From NCBI RefSeq assembly GCF_004683885.1, contig NZ_CP038440.1, positions 406,001-470,000 on the forward strand: 64,000 nt of DNA, given 5' to 3'. Under the pieces are notes generated by a model. The model was given only the letters and a program-made list of their open reading frames with translations, did not search any database and had not been told where the DNA came from. How positions within the stretch are numbered: position 1 is the first letter of the stretch; every line of letters starts with the position of its first letter. This DNA comes from Brevundimonas sp. MF30-B (GTDB lineage: Bacteria > Pseudomonadota > Alphaproteobacteria > Caulobacterales > Caulobacteraceae). The position numbers and the translations under genes were made by a program. Below, piece by piece: positions 38,045-46,227 of this stretch.

Positions 38045-38878
38045 TCAGGCGTCACGACGGTAGCCGCCCAGGCCGGGACGATAGGACTTGTCGTCAAGGA
38101 ACTGGGACATGCCCTTCTGACGCCCACGCTCGGGATCGGAGCCGGCGGAGGTGGCCGCCATGGCTCCCAGGACAGCCTCAGCCGTATCCCAGTCCATGGT
38201 CTTCACATATTTGAACGCGTTTTTGGCGAAGCGAAGCACGGTCGGGTTCTTGTCGAGCAGTGTGCGGGCCACGGCCTCGGTGTGGCTGCGCAGCTCCGCG
38301 GCGGGGACCGATCTGTTGACGAGACCCATTTCCGCGGCCTTTCGTCCGTCGAACGGCTCGCCGGTCATGATGTAGTACAGGGCGTCACGATGGTTCATGA
38401 CCTCGGCGACGGCGCGCGTCACATTGCCGGCCGGAATGATGCCCCAGTTGATCTCCGACAGGCCGAAGGTGGCTTCGTCGGCCGCGAAGGCGAGGTCGCA
38501 TCCGACCAGCGGCGTGAAGGCGCCCCCGAAGCACCAGCCGTTGACCATGGCGATGGTCGGCTTGGGATAGTGCATCAGCCGCCGCCACATCCAGTTGGTG
38601 GCTTCCTTGCGCACCCGCGCCTGCTGCAGGGCGGTCTGCCCCTCGGTCTCGCGGAAATATTCCTTCAGGTCCATGCCGGCGGAAAAGGATTCGCCGGCGC
38701 CGGTCAGCACCACGACCCCGACGTCCTCGCGCTGTTCCAGCTCATCCAGGACCACGTTCATCTCGCGGTTCAGCGTGGGGCTCATGGCGTTGCGCTTGGC
38801 CGGTCGGTTGAGGGTGACCCATGCCAGGCGATTGTCGATCTGGACATCGACGACGGAAGGAATGGCGGTCTCGGACAT
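38045..38878 (-). CDS. ferB: Feruloyl-CoA hydratase/lyase (p-hydroxycinnamoyl-CoA hydratase/lyase)
   Basis: A 277-aa crotonase-fold enzyme converting feruloyl-CoA to vanillin and acetyl-CoA. HCHL-type features are AWVTLNRPAKRNAMSPTLNREM, the oxyanion loop SFSAGMDLKEYFRE, WCFGGAFTPLVGCDLAFAADEATFGLSEINWGIIPAGNVTRAV (the catalytic Glu is in SEINWG), and the C-terminal KGMSQFLDDKSYRPGLGGY that is diagnostic of Ech/FerB. It lies 39 bp downstream of the MarR gene on the same strand. Confidence 0.94.
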   Translation of the reverse strand: MSETAIPSVVDVQIDNRLAWVTLNRPAKRNAMSPTLNREMNVVLDELEQREDVGVVVLTGAGESFSAGMDLKEYFRETEGQTALQQARVRKEATNWMWRRLMHYPKPTIAMVNGWCFGGAFTPLVGCDLAFAADEATFGLSEINWGIIPAGNVTRAVAEVMNHRDALYYIMTGEPFDGRKAAEMGLVNRSVPAAELRSHTEAVARTLLDKNPTVLRFAKNAFKYVKTMDWDTAEAVLGAMAATSAGSDPERGRQKGMSQFLDDKSYRPGLGGYRRDA

Positions 38879-38917
38879 GAAGTCTCCTTGGGCGGGTTCA
38901 GGCGGCTGAGGCCGCCT

Positions 38918-39382
38918 TCAGTCTGGGGAAAGGGGCAGCCGGGACAGGAAGGCCTTGATGGCGGCGACCTGATCGGCCGGGATGTCGGCGAGCACGTCGC
39001 GCTCGATCTCGCTCACCCGCGCATCGATGGCGGCAAGGTTCTCGCGGCCCTTGTCGGACATCTCCACCAAGGTGATCCGGCGGTTCGCGGGATTCTCGGA
39101 GCGGACGACAAGCGCCTTGCCTTCGAGCTGGGCGACCTGCTGGGTGACGCCCTGCGGCGTGATTCCGGTCATGCGCGCCAGATCGGCCGAGGAGCACGGC
39201 CCCTTGCGGCCCAGCGTCGCCAGCATCGAATAGTCCGCCGTCGTCATGCCGAAGCTGCGGGTGACCGCCTCGACCCGCGCATGACCCGCGGAGTACCAGC
39301 GCTTGACCAGATAGAAGAGCCAGGGCGCGGCCGTACGGCCAGCGCCGGGTTTTGCGGTCTTGGGACTGGGCGGACGGGACAT
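38918..39382 (-). CDS. MarR-family regulator of hydroxycinnamate genes (FerC/HcaR-like)
   Basis: A 154-aa winged-helix regulator with MTTADYSMLATLGRKGPCSSADLARMTGITPQGVTQQVAQLEGKALV and the wing RSENPANRRITLVEMS. It lies directly upstream of ferB and ferA and is co-oriented, as with FerC in Sphingobium and HcaR in Acinetobacter, which respond to hydroxycinnamoyl-CoA. A tandem 12-bp palindrome lies 68 bp before the start, and the same array lies before the acyl-CoA dehydrogenase operon, so it likely controls both. The ATG at 39382 is preferred. A GTG at 39433 is possible. Confidence 0.88.
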   Translation of the reverse strand: MSRPPSPKTAKPGAGRTAAPWLFYLVKRWYSAGHARVEAVTRSFGMTTADYSMLATLGRKGPCSSADLARMTGITPQGVTQQVAQLEGKALVVRSENPANRRITLVEMSDKGRENLAAIDARVSEIERDVLADIPADQVAAIKAFLSRLPLSPD

Positions 39383-39449
39383 GGGTGAACCTGATGAAGC
39401 CGGCGCCGGACTGCGCCCGCCTTGTCCTACCACTGTTTCAGAACAGCCT

Positions 39450-39476
39450 CTTTATATCAAGTCACTTTATATCAAG
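39450..39476. promoter_or_regulatory. Tandem MarR-type operator before marR-ferBA
   Basis: Two exact copies of CTTTATATCAAG, at 39450-39461 and 39465-39476. Each is an imperfect palindrome (CTTNATATNAAG), and the starts are 15 bp apart. The second copy overlaps the stop codon of the downstream-facing acyl-CoA dehydrogenase gene. A near-identical array lies at 41831-41857. Confidence 0.7.
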
Positions 39477-40614
39477 TCGCTTTTACGTCCGCACCTGTCG
39501 CCTCCGCATAGCGCAGGAGGTGATGATCGCCGTCGCCCCACCGGCGCTCGAACAGCCCCAGCCGGGCGAAGAAATGGGCGGCGGGATACTCTTCGGCTAG
39601 CCCCATGCCGCCGTGCATCTGGACGGTTTCCTGGGCGATCAGCCGCGCGGACTGGCCGCACCGGACCTTTGCAGCCGAGACCCGCCAGCCGGAGTCGGTC
39701 GCCTCGGCGTCCAGGGCGTTCAGCGCAACCTGGGTGATGGCTTCGGCCAGGGCCTCTGCGATCTTCATGTCCACAAGGCGATGCTGCAGCGCCTGGAAGC
39801 CTCCTATCGGTCCGCCGAACTGCTTGCGCGTGCGCACATAGTCCAGGGTCAGGGCGTTGGCCGCCCGCATAGCTCCCACGGCGTCGGCGCACTGGAGCGC
39901 TGCGGCCTCGTCAACGGCCCGGTCCAGCACCGCCGCCGCATCGGTCATGCCGCCGAGTAGGGCGTCCGGGTCCAGTCTTACGCTGTCGAGCCCCACCTCG
40001 GAGAGACCCAGGCCGTCGAATGCCTGTCCTGCCGTTCGGGTCACCCCCGGCGCATCGGCCTCGACCAGGAACAGACCGGTTCCGCCGCCGTCCATCCGGG
40101 CCGAGACCACCAGCAGTCCCGCAGCGCCGCCGCCCTCGACCGCCTGTTTAGACCCGTCCAGCACCCAGTGCGCGCCGTCTCGGCGCGCCGTGGTGGCGCG
40201 CACGCCGAGCCCGTACCGACCTTCGGATTCGATATGGGCGAGACTGGCGATGCATGCGCCGGACAGCAGGCCCGGTGCCCAGAGCGCCTTCTGCTGCGGG
40301 GAGCCGAACCTGTCGATCAGGCGCGCCCCGAAGACGACGGAAGGCAGCAGGGGCTCCAGGGCCAGGGCCCCGCCCAGGACGTCCAGGGCCGCCCCCAGAT
40401 CGCCCAGTCCGCCGCCAAGCCCGCCGCCCTCTTCCGAAACTCCCAGGGCCAGCAGTCCCAGCTCGGCGTAAGCCGCCCACGCCTCGGTGGAGTAACCCGG
40501 AGCCTCGCGCCTGAACCGCTGGCGGCTCTCGAAGTCGTACTGGCGCTGCATCAGGCGAGACAGGGATTCCCGCAGCTGTGTGCGGAACTCGTGCGTCGGC
40601 TCGTCGTGCCTCAT
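39472..40614 (-). CDS. Acyl-CoA dehydrogenase, second subunit (small/PimD-type)
   Basis: A 380-aa flavin-dependent acyl-CoA dehydrogenase. The C-terminal domain is clear: TLDYVRTRKQFGGPIGGFQALQHRLVDMKI and QMHGGMGLAEEYPAAHFFARL. The N-terminal part is rich in Gly/Leu and diverged (GVSEEGGGLGGGLGDLGAALDVLGG). It is paired with the larger dehydrogenase upstream by an ATGA overlap, the arrangement of heteromeric PimC/PimD-like enzymes. Its operator is shared with ferBA. This suggests oxidation of dihydro-hydroxycinnamoyl-CoAs to the cinnamoyl-CoAs used by FerB, as HcaD does in Acinetobacter (inference). Confidence 0.85.
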   Translation of the reverse strand: MRHDEPTHEFRTQLRESLSRLMQRQYDFESRQRFRREAPGYSTEAWAAYAELGLLALGVSEEGGGLGGGLGDLGAALDVLGGALALEPLLPSVVFGARLIDRFGSPQQKALWAPGLLSGACIASLAHIESEGRYGLGVRATTARRDGAHWVLDGSKQAVEGGGAAGLLVVSARMDGGGTGLFLVEADAPGVTRTAGQAFDGLGLSEVGLDSVRLDPDALLGGMTDAAAVLDRAVDEAAALQCADAVGAMRAANALTLDYVRTRKQFGGPIGGFQALQHRLVDMKIAEALAEAITQVALNALDAEATDSGWRVSAAKVRCGQSARLIAQETVQMHGGMGLAEEYPAAHFFARLGLFERRWGDGDHHLLRYAEATGADVKAT

Positions 40615-41792
40615 TGGCCCCGGCCTCCCAGACCCAGCATACCCTTGGCGATGATGTTGCGTTGGATTTCGTTCGAGCCGCCGTAGATCGACACTACTCG
40701 GGTGTCGAAATGGCTCTTGAACAGGGCTGCGCCGGCGTCGCCCTCGTCCGGGTCGGCTTCGAAGGGCAGGGCGCCGGGACCGCGCACATCCACGAGCAGT
40801 TCCGTCAGACGCTGCTGCATTTCGGACCCTCGGATCTTGAGCATATTGGCCTCGAAGCCCGGAACCGCGCCCTTCTGCACCTGGGCCAGCATGCCCAGGC
40901 TCAGCGCCTCGATGCTCAGCAGGTCGATCTCGGCGGCCGCGATGCGGCTGCGCAGCAGCGGCTGGTCGAGCATCCTGCCGCCCGCCCCGTCCGGCGCCTC
41001 CGCGGCGAGCTGCTTTACGAGCCTGAGCTGGCGCTTGCACAGGCCGACGCGCGCGATATTCAGGCGCTCGTTGCCCAGCACGACCCGGGTGTAGTCCCAA
41101 CCCTTGTGGACTTCGCCCACCAGACTGGAGGCCGGGAGACGGACGGCGTCGAAAAAGACCTCGTTCGTGGCCTGGCGGCCGTTGAGCAGAAGTATGGGCC
41201 GGACGGTCACCCCCGGCGTGCTCATCGGCAGGACGAACATGGAGATGCCCATCTGGCGCTTGGGCGCGCCGGGGTCCGTCCTCGCCAGGCAGAACATCAT
41301 GTCGGCCCGATGGGCCATGGTGGTCCACATCTTCTGACCGTTGAGAACCCAGTCCTCGCCGTCCTTCACGGCCGAAAGCCGAAGCGACGCCAGGTCCGAC
41401 CCCGCGCCCGGCTCCGAAAAGCCCTGGCACCACTGCTGGTCGCCGGCGATGATCCCCGGGAGATAGGCCTGCTTCTGGGCCTCGGAGCCGTACCGGATGA
41501 GCGTCGGCGCGAGCATCATGAGGCCGAACGGGCTCAGCTCCGGCGCGCCTTCCTCGGCCAGGGTCTCCGAAAACAGGTAGGCGCGCGCCGGCGACCAGTC
41601 CTGGCCGCCCCACTCGACCGGCCAGTGGGGCGCAGCCCAGCCGCGTGCATGAAGCGCCTTGTGCCAGGCCTTGCGCGCCTCGGGCGCAACCGGAAGGGCA
41701 TGGATCACCCTGCGGCGAACGTCGGCCGGAAGGTTGTCATCGACAAACGCCCGCACCTCGTCGGCGAACGCCAGATCTTCGGACGTATGCAT
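40611..41792 (-). CDS. Acyl-CoA dehydrogenase, first subunit (PimC-type)
   Basis: A 393-aa acyl-CoA dehydrogenase with FAD- and substrate-binding motifs WCQGFSEPGAGSDLASL, DWVLNGQKMWTT, RPILLLNGRQATNEVFFD and the C-terminal SIYGGSNEIQRNIIAKGMLGL. It groups by eye with pimeloyl-CoA dehydrogenase large subunits (WPVEWGGQDWSPARAYLFSETLAEEGAP). First gene of a two-gene operon under a tandem MarR-type operator (41831-41857), 39 bp upstream of its ATG. The probable substrate is a phenylpropanoyl-CoA, on the basis of regulation only. Confidence 0.88.
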   Translation of the reverse strand: MHTSEDLAFADEVRAFVDDNLPADVRRRVIHALPVAPEARKAWHKALHARGWAAPHWPVEWGGQDWSPARAYLFSETLAEEGAPELSPFGLMMLAPTLIRYGSEAQKQAYLPGIIAGDQQWCQGFSEPGAGSDLASLRLSAVKDGEDWVLNGQKMWTTMAHRADMMFCLARTDPGAPKRQMGISMFVLPMSTPGVTVRPILLLNGRQATNEVFFDAVRLPASSLVGEVHKGWDYTRVVLGNERLNIARVGLCKRQLRLVKQLAAEAPDGAGGRMLDQPLLRSRIAAAEIDLLSIEALSLGMLAQVQKGAVPGFEANMLKIRGSEMQQRLTELLVDVRGPGALPFEADPDEGDAGAALFKSHFDTRVVSIYGGSNEIQRNIIAKGMLGLGGRGQ

Positions 41793-41830
41793 GGGACGCC
41801 TCCTTGAGGTCAGCCTACGTCCAAGGCCCG

Positions 41831-41857
41831 CCTTATATCAAGCCGCTTTATATCAAG
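41831..41857. promoter_or_regulatory. Tandem MarR-type operator before acyl-CoA dehydrogenase operon
   Basis: CCTTATATCAAG (41831-41842) and CTTTATATCAAG (41846-41857) have the same 15-bp period as the array before the marR-ferBA genes, with one mismatch in the first copy. It lies in the divergent gap between the dehydrogenase operon and vanA. Confidence 0.7.
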
Positions 41858-41893
41858 CCGATTTTGATAGAGGAGTGTTTTGGGAACTTTTCT

Positions 41894-41908
41894 GTTGTTT
41901 TTGACAAC
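41894..41908. promoter_or_regulatory. Candidate operator, 15-bp RTTGTYTTKKWCAAC copy 2 (vanA)
   Basis: GTTGTTTTTGACAAC, a 5-5-5 inverted repeat 51 bp before the vanA start. It is the most symmetrical of the three copies in the window. The Caulobacter VanR operator sequence ATTGGATCCAAT was not seen here. Confidence 0.55.
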
Positions 41909-41958
41909 TTTGCGTGCGAGCTTTTGAGCAGAGGAAACGTGGCAGAGGGATCCAACCC

Positions 41959-43050
41959 GTGCACGAGCTGATCAACAAGACGCCGGCGGGCGCTCAAGCT
42001 CAGGACTATCCCCTGAACGCCTGGTACGCCTGCGCCTACGACATCGAACTCAAGCATGAGCTTCTGGCGCGCACGATCTGTGACCGCGACCTGGTGATGT
42101 ACCGGCGCACCGACGGCGCGCCCGCCGTCCTGGCCGACAGCTGCTGGCACCGCATGCTGCCCCTGTCCAAGGGCCGGCTGGTAGGCGACGAGATCATGTG
42201 CGGCTACCACGGCCTGAGATACAACGCCGAGGGCCGCTGCACCCACATGCCCTCTCAGGAGACGATCAACCCGGCGGCCTGCGTGCGCAGCTATCCGGTG
42301 GTCGAAAGGCATCGCTTCATATGGATCTGGATGGGCGACCCGGCCCTGGCCGATCCGAAGTCGATCCCGGACCTGCACTGGAACGATGATCCGGAGTGGG
42401 CGGGCGACGGCGAAGTCATCCATGCCCGCTGCAACTACAAGCTGGTGCTCGACAATCTGATGGACCTGACCCACGAGACCTTCGTGCATGGCTCGTCCAT
42501 CGGACAGGACGCCGTGGCCGAGGCCCCGTTCATGACCTTCCACGGCCAGCGACGCGTCGAGGTCGAGCGCTGGATGACCGACCTCGAGGCCGCGCCGCCG
42601 TTCTGGCGCCAGCAGATGATGTGGAAGTTCGGGGCGTCGGACCGGGTGGATCGCTGGCAGATCATCCGGTTCGAAGCTCCTTCCACCATCGCCATCGACG
42701 TCGGGGTCGCCGCGGCCGGCAGCGGCGCCCCGCAGGGCGACCGCAGCCAGGGCGTCAACGGCTATGTCCTGAACACCATCACCCCCGAACGCGACGGCTC
42801 CTGCTGGTACTTCTGGGCCTTCAGCCGCAACTACGCACTGGGCGATCAAGCGATCACCCAGCGCATCAAGGCCGGCGTTCGCGGCGTCTTCGGCGAGGAC
42901 GAGCTGATCCTCGAAGCCCAGCAGAAGGCCATCGACGCCCACCCGGGTCGGGACTTCTACAATCTCAATATCGACGCCGGCGGGGTCTGGGCGCGCAAGC
43001 TCATCGACCGGATGATCGAAGCCGAACAGGTCCGGACTGCGGCCGCCTGA
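41959..43050 (+). CDS. vanA: Vanillate O-demethylase oxygenase subunit
   Basis: A 363-aa Rieske non-haem iron oxygenase that demethylates vanillate to protocatechuate and formaldehyde. Rieske ligands are CWH (about residue 61) and CGYH (about residue 80). The mononuclear iron motif DNLMDLTHETFVH is at about 166-178. The family-typical NAWYACAYDIEL and QAQDYPLNAW start region is present. The start is GTG 41959, with GAGGG about 10 nt upstream. A longer GTG start (41914) would add a basic, non-conserved extension. The reductase partner follows 38 bp downstream. 3-O-methylgallate could be a second substrate. Confidence 0.93.
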   Translation: MHELINKTPAGAQAQDYPLNAWYACAYDIELKHELLARTICDRDLVMYRRTDGAPAVLADSCWHRMLPLSKGRLVGDEIMCGYHGLRYNAEGRCTHMPSQETINPAACVRSYPVVERHRFIWIWMGDPALADPKSIPDLHWNDDPEWAGDGEVIHARCNYKLVLDNLMDLTHETFVHGSSIGQDAVAEAPFMTFHGQRRVEVERWMTDLEAAPPFWRQQMMWKFGASDRVDRWQIIRFEAPSTIAIDVGVAAAGSGAPQGDRSQGVNGYVLNTITPERDGSCWYFWAFSRNYALGDQAITQRIKAGVRGVFGEDELILEAQQKAIDAHPGRDFYNLNIDAGGVWARKLIDRMIEAEQVRTAAA

Positions 43051-43088
43051 TCTGCTCCTCCCCGACCCAGCCAAGCCTTGGAGCTCCC

Positions 43089-44054
43089 ATGGAACATGAC
43101 AGCATGTGGATTCCGGCGGTCCTGCGCCGGATCGAGGACGTGGCCGAAGACATTCGTCTGTTCGAGATCGAGCCCGACGGCGGCGCCACCCCCTATCCGA
43201 CAGGCAGCCATATCGAGATCGAGGTCCTGATCGGCGACGAGCCCGCGACCCGCTCCTACTCCCTCGTCGGAGCCGGGCCGACCGAGGGGGTCTGGCGCAT
43301 CGCGGTCAAGCGACTGCCGCAGAGCCGTGGCGGCTCGGAGCGGATGTGGGCGCTCGCACCCGGCGCCCGGCTCAGGATCGCGAGGCCCACCTCCCATTTC
43401 GAACTCAGACCGGGAGCGCCGTCCTATCTGCTGCTGGCCGGCGGCATCGGCATAACGCCCATGGTCGGCATGGTTGAGGCCCTCGCCGCCGCGGGCGCGG
43501 ACGCCCGCCTGGTCTACGCCGTTCGCAGCCGCAGCCAGGCCGCCTTCCTCGATCGGCTCGCTGGCCGCCTGGACCTGCGCGTCGACGACGAAGGCGCCGT
43601 CGTCGATCTCGACGCGGAGATCGCCGGCCTGCATCCCGAAGGTGAAATGTATGTCTGCGGCCCCGTAGGCCTGATGGAGGCGGCGCGCCGCGCCTGGAGC
43701 CGCGCGGGGCGTCCGGCCGAGCGGCTGCGCATGGAGACGTTCGGCTCAAGCGGACACCATCCCGCCCAGGACTTCGTGGTGCATGTCGCGGACCGGGACC
43801 TGACCCTCACGGTGCCGGCCAACCGCAGCCTTCTCGACGCCCTGGCCGGCGCCGGGGTCGACGTCGCCTCAGACTGCAAGCGCGGCGAATGCGGCCTCTG
43901 CGCGGTTCAGCTGGTGGCGGTTGCGGGAGAGGTCGATCACCGGGACCTGTTCCTGTCCGATCATCAGAAGATGGAGAATGCGCTGATCTGCGCCTGTGTG
44001 TCCCGCGCGGTCGGGACGGTCACCGTGGACACCGGACACCGCGCCCACCTGTGA
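43089..44054 (+). CDS. vanB: Vanillate O-demethylase reductase subunit
   Basis: A 321-aa phthalate-dioxygenase-reductase-type flavoprotein that feeds electrons from NAD(P)H to VanA. The N-terminal FMN domain has TRSYSLVG, the nucleotide domain LLAGGIGITPMVGM and YVCGPVGLM, and the C-terminal plant-type [2Fe-2S] domain SDCKRGECGLCAVQ plus CACVSRA. This is a normal VanB layout. The ATG at 43089 begins the conserved protein. The longer frame that starts inside vanA is out-of-frame read-through. Confidence 0.93.
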   Translation: MEHDSMWIPAVLRRIEDVAEDIRLFEIEPDGGATPYPTGSHIEIEVLIGDEPATRSYSLVGAGPTEGVWRIAVKRLPQSRGGSERMWALAPGARLRIARPTSHFELRPGAPSYLLLAGGIGITPMVGMVEALAAAGADARLVYAVRSRSQAAFLDRLAGRLDLRVDDEGAVVDLDAEIAGLHPEGEMYVCGPVGLMEAARRAWSRAGRPAERLRMETFGSSGHHPAQDFVVHVADRDLTLTVPANRSLLDALAGAGVDVASDCKRGECGLCAVQLVAVAGEVDHRDLFLSDHQKMENALICACVSRAVGTVTVDTGHRAHL

Positions 44055-44081
44055 GCTCGGCCTGAGGCGATAGGATTAAGG

Positions 44082-44756
44082 TCAGGCGCGCCCCCTGAAG
44101 GGCGCGCCTGGCGTCACTGAAGTCGGCGCGCCCTTGGCGAAGCCGTAGAGATCGAGCGTGCGCGCGCCCTGGCGGATTCGTGCAATCTTGTCCGCCTCGT
44201 CGGCTTCCCGGGCCTCTCCGGCGGCGATCACCGCTTCAACGTCGCCGGCCGGCAGGACCACGACCCCGTCGCGGTCGCCCATCACCAGGTCGCCGGGGCG
44301 TATCACCACCTCGCCGATCCGCACCGCCGCCTGCAGCCAGGCGACGGCTTCGTAGTCCTTGCCCGTTCCTTGAATGCAGACCCCGTTGGAGAACACGGGA
44401 AAGTCCATGGTCGACAGGCCGGCCGTGTCTCTCACGCCGCCGTCGATGACGAGACCGCCAAGACCCCGGGCCAGCGCGGCCTCGTTGAGGATGTCGCCCC
44501 AGTAGCCGGCCTCGACCCCGCCGCTGACGTGCACAACCAGGATATCGCCCGGCTGCGCATGATAAAGCGCGTGATGGATCTGCAGGTTCGAAAAGGCCGG
44601 ACAGTGGACGGTGAAGGCCGGTCCGCACAGCCGCATGGCGTTGTTGACCGGCTTGATCGACGCGGGTAGCGCGCCCCGTCGGCCGGCGGCCTCGTGCAGG
44701 GTTGCGGCGCCCAGTCGGGAGGCCCGTTCGTACGAGCCCCGCGGGGCCGGCGTCAT
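44082..44756 (-). CDS. RraA/LigK-family aldolase-like protein, copy 3
   Basis: A 224-aa RraA-fold protein like class II HMG/CHA aldolases (LigK, GalC). Diagnostic pieces are GYWGDILNEAALARGLGGLVIDGGVRDT (the catalytic Arg-Asp is in GVRDT) and RPGDLVMGDRDGVVVLP. LigK-type enzymes split 4-carboxy-4-hydroxy-2-oxoadipate or 4-hydroxy-4-methyl-2-oxoglutarate. Here it is co-translated with an MFS transporter (ATGA overlap) rather than with ring-cleavage genes. The hairpin covering its last codons may terminate both it and vanB. Confidence 0.8.
   Translation of the reverse strand: MTPAPRGSYERASRLGAATLHEAAGRRGALPASIKPVNNAMRLCGPAFTVHCPAFSNLQIHHALYHAQPGDILVVHVSGGVEAGYWGDILNEAALARGLGGLVIDGGVRDTAGLSTMDFPVFSNGVCIQGTGKDYEAVAWLQAAVRIGEVVIRPGDLVMGDRDGVVVLPAGDVEAVIAAGEAREADEADKIARIRQGARTLDLYGFAKGAPTSVTPGAPFRGRA
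44083..44110. terminator. Hairpin between convergent vanB and rraA-like gene
   Basis: An 11-bp perfect stem (CAGGCGCGCCC / GGGCGCGCCTG) with a CCTGAA loop, overlapping the stop codon of the RraA-like gene, 28 bp after vanB. There is no U-run, so intrinsic termination is only probable. Confidence 0.5.
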
Positions 44757-46036
44757 GATTTGGCGCCGGCGGTTGAAGCCTGGCTCTCGCGAGAGGCCGC
44801 CTTGCTGGCTCGCAGCGACAGCCAGTATTCCGGCTTGATCGTCCAGATCATGGCCGAGGCGATCAGCGGCAGGATGGCGAACAGGACGAAGGCCGAGGTG
44901 TAGGATCCCGACATGTCGTACATCTTGCCCATCAGCCAGGGGCCGACGGCGAAGCCCGCACTCACCAGGGCGGTGTAGAAGCCCAGCAGGGTGCCGAGCC
45001 GAGCGGGTCCATAGACATGCTTGGTCATGACCGTGGTGTCGATGAGCACAGCCGAATGGCCGATCGCCCGGGTGATGATGAAGGCCATGAAGATGATCGG
45101 GTTGAGCAGGGCGAAGGCCAGCAGGACCGATACGCTGAGAGTCGCCCACAGCACGGCCAGTCCCTTGTTGGAGGTTCCATCGAGGATGTTGCCTACCAGG
45201 ACCCGCGTGAGGATGCCTGCCAAGCCCAAAGCGCTGACGCCTGCCGCGACCAGATCGCGCGGTATGCCGGCGTCGTTGAAGATCAGCACCTGGTGCTGCA
45301 TGAAGGCCTGATCGACGAGAGCCACCAGGAACACGCCGCCGCCAATCACCCAGAAGCGGCGCTCGCGAATAAGGTGCCCCAGGGAATCCTCCTTGGCGAC
45401 CTTGACGCGGTTCGCCGCCTGGACGCGTCGGCCGAACGCCATCGTCTTGGCGAACAGGCCGCAGGCCAGCAGCGGGATGGCGACCAGCCAGATTCCGCCC
45501 GAGAGCGCCGCGATCGCCGTGCGCCAGCCCCAGGCTTCGGTGGCGAAGACGACGAAGAAGGGCAGGATGATCGATCCCGTGACAGTGCCGATCAGGGCCA
45601 GGCCCATCGCCGAGCCCTGAGAGGTGTTGAAGGCGCGCGAGATCAGGACCTTGAGCGAGACCATGGTTCCGCCCGCCGCGAAACCCAGCAGGATGCCGAT
45701 CATGTAATAGGCTGTCAGGCTGTCGACCCAGAGGAAGGAGACGAGCGCCAGTCCGCCCATCGCCACCGTGACGATCAGCGAGGCCCAGGCGCCGACGATG
45801 TCGACCACACGTCCGGCCAGAAGGGCCGCCACGGCCCCGACCGCGTATTTCGAGGAGGCCAGCAGCGTCGCCTGCTCCCGTGTCCATCCGAACTCGTTGA
45901 TCACTTCCGGATAGATGAAGGGCAGCGCGAAGGCGGGAGCCGCGAACCCGAAGAGGAAGCAGCAGAAGGCCACGACGAGAACAAACCAGTTCTGTCGAAA
46001 CTCGGCGCGAAACTCGCTGTCGAACCTGAACATCAT
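44753..46036 (-). CDS. MFS transporter, probable aromatic acid or carboxylate importer
   Basis: A 427-aa major facilitator with 12 hydrophobic helices. FIYPEVINEFGWTREQATLL at the N-terminal loop is typical of the oxalate/formate and monocarboxylate-type MFS. The central loop is charged (RRVQAANRVKVAKEDSLGHL). The start at 46036 (first of two ATGs) is next to GGAGGA. It is divergent from the second MarR gene, and its promoter contains that regulator's candidate operator. Neighbouring vanillate and vanillin genes suggest vanillate or a related acid as substrate (inference). Confidence 0.82.
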   Translation of the reverse strand: MMFRFDSEFRAEFRQNWFVLVVAFCCFLFGFAAPAFALPFIYPEVINEFGWTREQATLLASSKYAVGAVAALLAGRVVDIVGAWASLIVTVAMGGLALVSFLWVDSLTAYYMIGILLGFAAGGTMVSLKVLISRAFNTSQGSAMGLALIGTVTGSIILPFFVVFATEAWGWRTAIAALSGGIWLVAIPLLACGLFAKTMAFGRRVQAANRVKVAKEDSLGHLIRERRFWVIGGGVFLVALVDQAFMQHQVLIFNDAGIPRDLVAAGVSALGLAGILTRVLVGNILDGTSNKGLAVLWATLSVSVLLAFALLNPIIFMAFIITRAIGHSAVLIDTTVMTKHVYGPARLGTLLGFYTALVSAGFAVGPWLMGKMYDMSGSYTSAFVLFAILPLIASAMIWTIKPEYWLSLRASKAASRESQASTAGAKS

Positions 46037-46112
46037 TCCTCCGACGATTCCTCGCGGCTGGCGTATGTTCGCCGGGCTTATGCCCCTGCCGACAGCAGGA
46101 TCGTAAGCCGAT

Positions 46113-46130
46113 ATTGTTTCCAAGGACAAT
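46113..46130. promoter_or_regulatory. Candidate operator of second MarR gene, ATTGT-N8-ACAAT
   Basis: ATTGTTTCCAAGGACAAT lies in the divergent gap between the MFS gene and the second MarR gene. The half-sites match those upstream of the aldehyde dehydrogenase gene (46884-46901) with the same 8-bp spacer. Confidence 0.5.
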
Positions 46131-46227
46131 CGTTTTGTTGGGTCGAGATCGATTCTCGGCCAAGAGGCCCGGGCAGGGCGCCTTTTTGGGTTTGCAGCCC
46201 TGTGGGCCTGCTCGCTATGGTAGCGGA

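Noticed and set aside
39472..41613. A 713-residue open frame across both acyl-CoA dehydrogenase genes
   Set aside because: Its first half is a shadow of the 40611-41792 gene; the true second gene starts at the ATG at 40614 overlapping the previous stop.
41793..41958. Caulobacter-type VanR operator in the vanA promoter
   Set aside because: The ATTGGATCCAAT palindrome is absent. A different inverted repeat (GTTGT-N5-ACAAC) occupies the region.
42396..44054. A 552-residue open frame ending as VanB
   Set aside because: The N-terminal part is out-of-frame vanA. VanB begins at 43089.
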